Origin: an uncultured Gammaproteobacteria bacterium
Lineage (GTDB): Bacteria > Pseudomonadota > Gammaproteobacteria > Pseudomonadales > UBA5518
NCBI GenBank assembly: GCA_903921135.1
Contig: CAIXOY010000658.1
Location: 1 to 7,837, forward strand
Reading direction: 5' to 3'
Length of the DNA: 7,837 nucleotides
In this document: piece after piece, positions 1 to 6,063 of the stretch
Position numbering within the stretch: the first letter of the stretch is position 1
Layout of the letters: the number at the start of each line of letters is the position of its first letter
The notes under the pieces: generated by a model
Database searches by the model: none
What the model saw: the letters and a program-made list of their open reading frames with translations, nothing else
Told to the model about the DNA's origin: nothing
Made by a program: the position numbers and the translations under genes

Positions 1-141
1 CATGGGCGAGGTCCATTTCTGGACGGGGCGGCGGCCGTTCAGCTGCGAGAGGAGGTAGTACTTGCCGACAGGGTCGAGCTTGCCCACGAGTTGGCGGAGC
101 TCGACTGTGCTCCTGCCGAAAAACCTGCTGAGGATGCTCAT
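1..141 (-). CDS. Unrecognised gene, 5' part only (left copy of the terminal repeat)
   Basis: This is the first 47 codons of a minus-strand gene that starts with ATG at 141 and runs off the left edge. The protein begins MSILSRFFGRSTVELRQLVG and goes on with a KYYLLSQLNGRRPVQKW stretch. About nine in ten codons end in G or C, and the composition is that of a soluble protein with a short basic, aromatic start, so it looks truly coding. I do not recognise the family and assign no function. The same 141 bases occur in inverted orientation at 7697-7837. No Shine-Dalgarno sequence lies before this ATG. The frame also stays open upstream past position 400, with another in-frame ATG at 294, so a longer N-terminus is formally possible. 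That extension is rich in R, S, P and A and looks like antisense shadow. Confidence 0.5.
   Translation of the reverse strand, partial: MSILSRFFGRSTVELRQLVGKLDPVGKYYLLSQLNGRRPVQKWTSPM
1..141. repeat. Terminal inverted repeat, left arm (141 bp, perfect)
   Basis: Read in reverse complement, these bases match 7697-7837 at every position. The match stops abruptly inward: after the shared ATG codon the left copy is flanked by cgaatggatc and the right copy (same orientation) by gggattactg, with no residual similarity. Because both arms reach the window edges, the outer limit of the repeat cannot be seen. The length equals a k-mer size often used in metagenome assembly, so a graph origin must be considered alongside a real inverted duplication. 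Confidence 0.95.
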
Positions 142-142
142 C

Positions 143-349
143 GAATGGATCCGGACCGGCGACTGGCAATTCCTGCGGGAGAATGCCCCCGCGGCGGCTG
201 GCTGCGCAAGCCCGGATGCGGCGCACAATGAAGGCCGCTTCGTGGTCGGGCTGGCGATCCGCCGGATGATCCGCAGCGGGGCAGAGGGGCGCATCGATCG
301 GCCGCGACACGCGCGGGCCGCACAGGCCTTGCGCGGCCTCGCCCGCTGA
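143..349 (+). pseudogene. Coding-like 3' fragment of unknown gene, cut at the repeat junction
   Basis: From the repeat junction to a TGA at 347-349 the plus strand has an open frame of about 68 codons with mostly G/C third positions and a natural composition (it begins EWIRTGDWQFLRENAP and contains NEGRFVVGLAIRRMIR). It ends 40 nt before the preferred start of the sulP-type gene. There is no convincing start of its own: the nearest in-frame ATG (134) lies antisense inside the repeat. One reading is that this is the 3' end of a gene whose 5' part was lost where the repeat was joined. It could equally be a chance frame in high-GC intergenic DNA. I do not recognise the peptide. Confidence 0.25.
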
Positions 350-389
350 AGTGGTATGGTCACGTCCTCCGCGACGCGGGACATCAGGC

Positions 390-2141
390 GTGAGCAGCAC
401 CGAGACAGCCGTGAAGAAACGGCAGTTGCCTTTCCTTGAGTGGGGCCGCCACTACACGCGCGCCACCCTCTCGGCAGATCTCCTCGCCGCCGTGATCGTC
501 ACGATCATGCTGATCCCGCAGAGCCTCGCCTACGCGATGCTCGCCGGCCTCCCGCCTGAAGCAGGGCTCTACGCGAGCATCGCGCCCTTGCTGGTCTATG
601 GCGTTCTCGGCAGCAGCCGCGTGCTGGCGGTAGGCCCGGTGGCGGTGGTCTCGCTGATGACTGCCACGGCAATCGGCGACCTGGCGGCCAGCGGCAGCGC
701 CGCGTACTGGAGTGCCGCCATAACGCTGGCGCTGCTCTCGGGGCTGGTGCTGCTGCTGATGGGTGTGTTGAGGCTCGGCTTCCTGGCCAATTTCCTCAGC
801 CATCCGGTGATCTCGGGTTTCATCTCGGCGTCCGCGTTGCTGATCGCCGCCGGTCAGCTGAAAACCATCCTCGGCATCGATGGCAGCGCGCATTCGTTTT
901 TCGGAACAGTGCTCCTGCTGCTGACGCATCTGCCGCAGACCCAACTGCTGAGCGCGGCGGTCGGCCTGGGAACGGCAGGCTTCCTCTGGTGGGGGCGCAA
1001 GGCACTGAAGCCGCTGCTCGTGCGGCACGGCGCCAGCGCACGCGCTGCAGACGTGATGGTCAAGGCCACACCGGTGCTGGCCATCGTGGCCACCACCGTC
1101 GCCACCTGGTACTTCGGCTGGCACGCGGACGGCCTGAAGATCGTGGGAGATGTGCCGCAGGGTCTGCCGCCTTTCACATTGCCCTCGCTGGATCCTGCGC
1201 TGCTGCAGGCGCTGCTGGTGCCGGCGATGCTGATCAGCGTGGTGGGCTTCGTGGAATCGGTATCGGTGGGCCAGACGCTGGCCGCACGCAGGCGCGAGCG
1301 CATCGAACCCGACCAGGAACTGATCGCACTCGGCGCGAGCAATCTCTCGGCCGCGTTCACGGCGGGGCTGCCGGTGACGGGCGGATTCGCGCGCTCCGTC
1401 GTGAATTTCGATGCCGGTGCGCAGACGCCTGCGGCCGGCATGTTCACCGCAGCAGGCATTGCGCTCGCGTCACTGCTGCTCACACCCGCACTGCATTTCC
1501 TGCCGCAGGTGACGCTCGCGGCGGCGATCATCGTTGCCGTGCTGTCGCTGGTGGATACCGGATTGTTCGTCCGGACGTGGGCCTACTCGCGCACCGACTT
1601 CGCCGCGATGGTGAGCACCGTGTTTGCGACGTTGTCGCTCGGTGTCGAGGCGGGGCTGATCACCGGGGTCGGCGTGTCACTCGCGCTGTTCCTGTATCGC
1701 TCCAGCAGGCCCCACATCGCCGAGGTGGGGCTGGTTGCAGGCACGGAGCACTTCCGCAACGTGTTGCGTCACCCGGTGCTCACCAGCCCGCGACTGCTGG
1801 GCCTGCGCGTGGATGAAAGCCTGTACTTCGCCAACGCGCGCAGCCTGGAGGACTGCATCAACGCGGCGGTGTCAGCCCATCCGCAACTCGAGCACCTGGT
1901 GCTGATGTGCTCGGCCGTGAACAGCATCGATGCGAGCGCGCTGGAGAGCCTGGAAGCCATCGAGCACCGGCTGCGCGAGGCCGGCATACGGCTGCATCTG
2001 AGCGAGGTGAAGGGGCCGGTGATGGACCGGCTGAAGAACACGGATTTCATCCGCCAGCTGAGCGGGCAGGTGTTTCTGAGCCACTATCAGGCGATTGACG
2101 CCCTTGCGCCGGAACTCACGCAGGACGGGCCTCAAGGCTGA
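390..2141 (+). CDS. SulP-family inorganic anion transporter with STAS domain
   Basis: An inner-membrane anion transporter of the SulP/SLC26 family, whose members carry sulfate, bicarbonate or dicarboxylates; the substrate cannot be told from sequence. The 583-residue product has the family layout: a short cytosolic start, then hydrophobic segments from about residue 28 to 437, then a cytosolic STAS domain at about 465-575. Family landmarks are IPQSLAYAMLAGLPPEAGLY (residues 42-61), GPVAVVSL (82-89), the ESVSVGQTLAAR segment (289-300), and GLPVTGGFARSVVNF (326-340). The STAS loop NSIDAS (511-516) matches the usual D-x-S turn. Length is normal for the family. I chose GTG at 390 because it gives the typical start just before the conserved LPFLEW segment and has a weak GGGA eight bases upstream. 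GTG at 351 in the same frame adds 13 unconserved residues. The gene is alone on its strand and converges on the Rieske oxygenase gene. Confidence 0.95.
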   Translation: MSSTETAVKKRQLPFLEWGRHYTRATLSADLLAAVIVTIMLIPQSLAYAMLAGLPPEAGLYASIAPLLVYGVLGSSRVLAVGPVAVVSLMTATAIGDLAASGSAAYWSAAITLALLSGLVLLLMGVLRLGFLANFLSHPVISGFISASALLIAAGQLKTILGIDGSAHSFFGTVLLLLTHLPQTQLLSAAVGLGTAGFLWWGRKALKPLLVRHGASARAADVMVKATPVLAIVATTVATWYFGWHADGLKIVGDVPQGLPPFTLPSLDPALLQALLVPAMLISVVGFVESVSVGQTLAARRRERIEPDQELIALGASNLSAAFTAGLPVTGGFARSVVNFDAGAQTPAAGMFTAAGIALASLLLTPALHFLPQVTLAAAIIVAVLSLVDTGLFVRTWAYSRTDFAAMVSTVFATLSLGVEAGLITGVGVSLALFLYRSSRPHIAEVGLVAGTEHFRNVLRHPVLTSPRLLGLRVDESLYFANARSLEDCINAAVSAHPQLEHLVLMCSAVNSIDASALESLEAIEHRLREAGIRLHLSEVKGPVMDRLKNTDFIRQLSGQVFLSHYQAIDALAPELTQDGPQG

Positions 2142-2171
2142 GACCGGGACGCGGGCATGGCCAGCTCAGCC
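2136..2171. terminator. Possible bidirectional terminator between convergent genes
   Basis: A 7-bp perfect inverted repeat, GGCTGAG (2136-2142) and CTCAGCC (2165-2171), spans the 24-nt gap between the two convergent genes and includes both TGA stop codons. The loop is 22 nt and there is no T-run, so this is a weak hairpin at best. It may be only the result of both genes ending in a glycine GGC codon followed by TGA. Confidence 0.2.
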
Positions 2172-3341
2172 AGCCTCGACCCGCACATCGCCCTCCCATA
2201 CAGGGGCAGCAAGCGCATCGCCGCGCATCCGCGCCGCCACCCACTGCTGGAAGGCGCGCACGTCGTATTCCTGCGGCATCAGCACCCCGGCACCATCCGG
2301 GCGCGCGGCCATGCCACGCTGCGCGAACTCGCTCACACGGGCGTCTTCCAGCACCACCGTGCGCCCCACGTCCGTCAGGTGCGCCATGTCGATCGCCGCC
2401 GGGTCCGCATCCGGGTGCACCAACCACTCGATGCTGACCTCGGTGTGCGCGACATCGATCGGCCGCACGCTCACCGTCCGCACATAGTCCCGGTGCGCCA
2501 CCATGAACACCGACGGCACGAAGGTCGCGAAACGCATACCCGGCGCGATCGCATGCGGATCGAGATCTGCGAATTCGGGCAGCCGGCACTGCCCATCGGG
2601 CGTCCAGCTGCGCGCGCCTTCACGCAAACGCGGCTCCACGTCGGCCGCACTGCCCTGAACACCCGCTGCATCGTCCAGCCGCAGCTGGCCCGTGCCGTAA
2701 ACGGGTATCAGATCGCAGAGCTGAGGATGCACGCCGGGGCAGTGCACGCACTCGAGATAGTTGTCCCAGAAGACCTTCCAGTTGAAAGCGCGCACGTGTG
2801 ACTCACGGTGCGCGCTATGCAGCGCATCGAGCGGCCAGCTCGACACGCCGGACATCTCCACGGCGAAGGCAGCATCCAGACTGTGCCCCGCGGCAGGATC
2901 GAGGTTCAGGAACACGAAACCGCCCCAGCAGGCGAGCGCCACGCGCTGCAGGCCGTGATCGGCCGGATCGAAACCCGCGAGCTCCGGGCGCCGCGGTGTA
3001 GAGATCAACGCACCATCGAGCCCGTAGGACCACTGGTGGTACGGGCAGGTGATGCGGCCAGTGGCAAAACGCCCCGCCTCCGCCGTGCAGAGCGCGGAGC
3101 CGCGATGACGGCAACTGTCGAGAAAGGCTTGCAGCGAACCCTGCGCGTCCCTCAGCACAACGACGCGGCGGGTACCGATCGTGAATACGCGGTAATCGCC
3201 CTCGCGCAGCCAGAGGCTCGCCCGGCCGGCGTAGATCCAGTCGCGATACCAGATGCGTTCCAGCTCTTGCGCGTGGTGCGCGGGGTCCATGTACCAGCTG
3301 AACGGCAGCGTGGAAAGTGCGGAGCCGAGGGCGTGGTTCAT
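2166..3341 (-). CDS. Rieske non-heme iron oxygenase, alpha (oxygenase) subunit
   Basis: A 391-residue terminal oxygenase of the aromatic ring-hydroxylating dioxygenase superfamily, in sequence style closest to glycine-betaine/carnitine monooxygenase alpha subunits (GbcA/CntA-like). The N-terminal Rieske domain binds a [2Fe-2S] cluster through C77-x-H79 and C99-x2-H102 (CRHRG and CPYHQWSYG). The C-terminal catalytic domain has the mononuclear iron motif NYLECVHCPGVH: H200 and H205 are the likely ligands, with Glu197 at the carboxylate position that links Rieske and iron centres. D333 in LEDARVSEFAQRG is the likely third ligand. The enzyme should be cytosolic and needs a reductase, but no ferredoxin or reductase gene is in the window. 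Start at 3341 is ATG with GAGGA eight bases upstream; the open frame continues to 3527 but that part overlaps the preceding gene. It lies 20 nt after the dehydrogenase stop, so co-transcription is likely. Substrate unknown; N- or O-demethylation or hydroxylation is as likely as ring attack. Confidence 0.93.
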   Translation of the reverse strand: MNHALGSALSTLPFSWYMDPAHHAQELERIWYRDWIYAGRASLWLREGDYRVFTIGTRRVVVLRDAQGSLQAFLDSCRHRGSALCTAEAGRFATGRITCPYHQWSYGLDGALISTPRRPELAGFDPADHGLQRVALACWGGFVFLNLDPAAGHSLDAAFAVEMSGVSSWPLDALHSAHRESHVRAFNWKVFWDNYLECVHCPGVHPQLCDLIPVYGTGQLRLDDAAGVQGSAADVEPRLREGARSWTPDGQCRLPEFADLDPHAIAPGMRFATFVPSVFMVAHRDYVRTVSVRPIDVAHTEVSIEWLVHPDADPAAIDMAHLTDVGRTVVLEDARVSEFAQRGMAARPDGAGVLMPQEYDVRAFQQWVAARMRGDALAAPVWEGDVRVEAG

Positions 3342-3349
3342 CAGAGTTG

Positions 3350-3354
3350 TCCTC
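3350..3354 (-). promoter_or_regulatory. Ribosome binding site of the Rieske oxygenase gene
   Basis: GAGGA on the minus strand, eight bases before the ATG at 3341 and inside the 20-nt gap after the dehydrogenase stop. It supports this start over the longer frame. Confidence 0.6.
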
Positions 3355-3361
3355 GTGTGAT

Positions 3362-5329
3362 TCAGCGCTGTGGCGGCAGGGCAAAGGCAATGAGGTGATC
3401 CCCCGTCGGACGCTCCGGAATGCCCCAATGCCCGCCCGCCGCGATCACCACGTATTGCCGGCCGTCCTGCGGCGCGGTGTAGATGGCAGGCACGGCGTGG
3501 CCGCCGGTGGGCAGCTCCGCTTTCCACAGCTCCTCTCCGGTCGCTGTATCGAAGGCGCGGATGTAGGCGTCCGAGGTGGCGGCAATGAAGGTGAGACCGC
3601 CCGCGCTCACGCTCGGCCCGCCCACACTGGGCGCGCCTTTCATGCGCGAGATCGGCCAGGGCGCGAGACCTTCCAGATTACCCAGTGGCACTTCCCACCG
3701 CCGGTCACCGGTGTGCATGTCGATCGCCACCAGCGTGCTCCACGGTGGCGCGACGCAAGGCGCACCGAGCGGCGAGAGCAGCGGATGCACCTGCACGCAG
3801 TACGGCGTGCCCGCCTGCGCCGACGTGCGCGGATCCTTGCCAAGCTCACATTGCTCGCGCGGGATGAGCCGCACTTTCTGCGCCATGTTGAGCGAGTTCA
3901 GCACGATAAGCCCGCGCACCGGATCGATCGCGGGTGTGCCCCAGTTGTTGCCGCCCATATCGCCCGGATACATCACCGAACCCTGCACCGAGGGCGGCGT
4001 GAAGATACCGTCGCTCAGAAGGCTCTCGATTTCCTTGCGACACGCACCGCGGTCCCAGAAGGTGAGCCCCCAAGCATCTTCCGGGCGCAAGCCCGCCTTC
4101 ACCAGAGGTTCGGGTTTCACAGGGAATGGCTGTGTGGGCGAGAGCACTTCCTCCGGAACCGCGCCACGCTGCGGCACCGGCCGCTCCTCCACGGGGAACA
4201 GGGGCTCGCCCGTTTCACGGTTGAGGATGAAGAGATGGCCCATCTTGGTGGGCTGCGCGAGCGCGGGGATGGTTTTGCCGTCGCGCTGCATCTCGAAGAG
4301 AGTGGGTTGGGCGGGCGTATCGAAATCCCAGAGATCGTGGTGCACGGTCTGGAAGCGCCATTTCACCGCTCCCGTGCTGCCGTCCAGCGCCACCACAGCG
4401 GCAGACCAGTAATCAGCACCGTCCCTGTCGGCACCGTAGAAATCGGTGGCGGTATTGCCGGTGGGCAGGAACACAAGGTTGCGCTCTGCATCAACAGACA
4501 TGATCGACCAGACATTCGTGGTGCCCGGACGGAAACGGGGTTTGCCGTCGGCGTCGGTCTGCGGCAGCTGCCCGGGCGCAAGCGCATCCCAGTACCACGC
4601 GAGCTTTCCGCTGCGCACATCGTAGGCGCGCACCACACCGCTCGGCACGCCCACGCTGGAGCGATCCAGCACCCACGAGCCGATGATCGCGAGGTTGCCG
4701 AGAATCGCTGGCGGCGAAGGCAGCGAGTACTCGTGCTCCAGCACCTTGCCCAGGCCTTCCTTGAGATCGACCGTGCCGCTCGTGCCGAAATCAGGGCAGG
4801 CCTCTCCGGTGTCTGCATCCAGCGCGATCAGGCGGGCATCCGGCGTGCCGGCGAGGATACGTTTTGCGCACGTGCCGGGCTGAGCTCCCGCCCAGTAGCT
4901 CACGCCCCGGCAGTTGATCATCACCTCTGATCCGGGATCCACGCCCGTCGCCGCACGCCAGCGCTGCGTGCCCGTGCTGGCATCCAGCGCGAAGATATCG
5001 CCGAAGGCGGTACAACCGAACAGCGTGTCGCCCACCACAAGCGGCGTCATCTGCCAGCTGCTGCCGGGCAGCATGGGCACCGCGTAGCCACCGAGCATGC
5101 CGGGGCCGGGTTGACGCGCATGACCGGAGCGCCATTCCCATGCGCGGCTGAGGGCGTGCACGTTCTGCGGCGTGATCTGCCCTGCGGGCGAGTAATGGCC
5201 GCCACCCGGCGCACCACCAAAACTCTGCCAGCCTGCGGCTTGCTCGGGCGCGTACTCCACGTCCTCGCTTTTCTGACCACAGGCACCGAGCAGGAGCACG
5301 GTCAGCATCAGTGTCGCCACATGTCTCAT
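3362..5329 (-). CDS. PQQ-dependent dehydrogenase, glucose/quinate/shikimate type, lipoprotein
   Basis: A quinoprotein dehydrogenase that would oxidise a sugar, polyol, cyclic alcohol or other alcohol in the periplasm using pyrroloquinoline quinone and Ca2+/Mg2+. The 655-residue product starts with a lipoprotein signal (hydrophobic stretch, lipobox L14-G15-A16-C17, then Gly, which predicts outer-membrane sorting). The rest is an eight-bladed propeller with family landmarks: INCRGVSYW (138-146), DARLIALDADTGEACPDFG (164-182), TVHHDLWDFDTPAQPTL (328-344), and TKMGHLFILNRETG (361-374). By alignment from memory with E. coli Gcd, D335 and K362 correspond to catalytic Asp466 and Lys493. Gcd is about 800 residues with a five-helix N-terminal membrane domain; this protein lacks it, so its electron acceptor is probably not ubiquinone through that domain. 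ATG at 5329 is chosen for the signal peptide and a GGGAG seven bases upstream; a GTG at 5377 overlapping the methyltransferase stop is the alternative. No PQQ synthesis gene is nearby. Confidence 0.93.
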   Translation of the reverse strand: MRHVATLMLTVLLLGACGQKSEDVEYAPEQAAGWQSFGGAPGGGHYSPAGQITPQNVHALSRAWEWRSGHARQPGPGMLGGYAVPMLPGSSWQMTPLVVGDTLFGCTAFGDIFALDASTGTQRWRAATGVDPGSEVMINCRGVSYWAGAQPGTCAKRILAGTPDARLIALDADTGEACPDFGTSGTVDLKEGLGKVLEHEYSLPSPPAILGNLAIIGSWVLDRSSVGVPSGVVRAYDVRSGKLAWYWDALAPGQLPQTDADGKPRFRPGTTNVWSIMSVDAERNLVFLPTGNTATDFYGADRDGADYWSAAVVALDGSTGAVKWRFQTVHHDLWDFDTPAQPTLFEMQRDGKTIPALAQPTKMGHLFILNRETGEPLFPVEERPVPQRGAVPEEVLSPTQPFPVKPEPLVKAGLRPEDAWGLTFWDRGACRKEIESLLSDGIFTPPSVQGSVMYPGDMGGNNWGTPAIDPVRGLIVLNSLNMAQKVRLIPREQCELGKDPRTSAQAGTPYCVQVHPLLSPLGAPCVAPPWSTLVAIDMHTGDRRWEVPLGNLEGLAPWPISRMKGAPSVGGPSVSAGGLTFIAATSDAYIRAFDTATGEELWKAELPTGGHAVPAIYTAPQDGRQYVVIAAGGHWGIPERPTGDHLIAFALPPQR

Positions 5330-5336
5330 CGGTCTA

Positions 5337-5341
5337 CTCCC
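5337..5341 (-). promoter_or_regulatory. Ribosome binding site of the PQQ dehydrogenase gene
   Basis: GGGAG on the minus strand, seven bases before the ATG at 5329. It supports the start that exposes the lipoprotein signal peptide over the GTG at 5377. Confidence 0.6.
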
Positions 5342-5373
5342 GATTTCAGATACAGCTACGACCAGGCCAGTGA

Positions 5374-6063
5374 TCACGACGGCACCCTGGCAACGGCGAA
5401 CAGATTCTTGCCGATCAGCCCGCCGGTCACGCGATCGAGCAGCCGGCTGAGGGGAAAGGCGAGTCTGTCGTACAGGACGATGGAGCTCTCGCCGGGCTGG
5501 CCGTCACCGCGCGCGAGCAGACGGAAGGCCAGCGCCGCAAAAAACCCGAGACTGTCGGCGTGCGCGATACGCTCCACCACAAAGCCTGCCGCCGTCAGCT
5601 TGGTTGCGAGTTCCGCGCGGCGATAGCGTCGCACATGCCCGACCAGACGGTCCATCGCGGAAAACAGCACGGGGAAGGCGGGCACGTAGATCAGCACTCG
5701 CCCTCCCGGGGCCATCGCGGCACGGAGCGCGCGCAAAGCGCCCAGATCGTCTTCGATATGCTCCAGCACGTTCAGCGAGTACGCGCCCTCGATGCTTCCG
5801 GGGGCAAAATCCGTCAATGCGGCACGCGCATCGAAACCGCCCGCGCGCAGCCGTTCCCGGAAGCCCGCATCCTGCTCGACGCACGCCGGCCGCAAGCCAC
5901 GCTCCGCAACCAGCCGTGTCATCGTGCCGTCACCCGCGCCGAAATCCACGCAGGTCTGCGAGCCGCGAAGTGCAGTCTCCACCAGATCGGCCAGGAAGCG
6001 GTTGTAGTTCTTCGCAGAGGCCATGAGCTCGAGGACACCCGCCCCACTGTATTCGACGCTCAT
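5374..6063 (-). CDS. Class I SAM-dependent methyltransferase (Methyltransf_11/12-like)
   Basis: A 229-residue methyltransferase of the Rossmann-like class I fold. Motif I is VDFGAGDG (residues 39-46), with an acidic residue (E63) at the end of the second strand for the ribose of SAM. NVLEHIEDD (98-106) and the APGGRVLIYVPAF strand (118-130) follow the usual pattern. The DRLVGHVRRYRRAEL segment (138-152) is typical of a subgroup often found next to glycosyltransferase genes of lipid-linked glycan pathways; this comes from family knowledge, not from the window. The C-terminal third is moderately hydrophobic (FFAALAFRLL, LAFPLSRLL) and could touch the membrane. The start at 6063 overlaps the stop of the upstream membrane-protein gene as ATGA, a sign of translational coupling; an open frame to 6141 lies inside that gene and is unlikely to be used. 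The acceptor substrate is unknown. Confidence 0.88.
   Translation of the reverse strand: MSVEYSGAGVLELMASAKNYNRFLADLVETALRGSQTCVDFGAGDGTMTRLVAERGLRPACVEQDAGFRERLRAGGFDARAALTDFAPGSIEGAYSLNVLEHIEDDLGALRALRAAMAPGGRVLIYVPAFPVLFSAMDRLVGHVRRYRRAELATKLTAAGFVVERIAHADSLGFFAALAFRLLARGDGQPGESSIVLYDRLAFPLSRLLDRVTGGLIGKNLFAVARVPS

Noticed and set aside
1..141. End of an insertion sequence
   Set aside because: A contig lying between two inverted IS copies would look like this, but the repeat is coding almost from its first base, has no IS-like terminal repeat, and the 47 residues match no transposase start I recognise. It cannot be fully excluded without the rest of the gene.
256..280. Short direct repeat gatccgc twice in the left intergenic region
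   Set aside because: Only 7 bp and two copies in high-GC DNA; expected by chance and not placed like an operator.
989..1816. Long plus-strand open frame inside the transporter gene
   Set aside because: It is rich in R, A, G and H and overlaps a well-supported SulP gene in another frame, so it is a high-GC shadow.
3342..3527. N-terminal extension of the Rieske oxygenase
   Set aside because: The extra 62 residues overlap the end of the dehydrogenase gene, have shadow-like composition, and the ATG at 3341 has its own ribosome site.
3317..4930. Open frame of 537 codons on the plus strand
   Set aside because: It is antisense to the PQQ dehydrogenase, rich in R, H and A and without recognisable motifs; the dehydrogenase has clear family motifs throughout.
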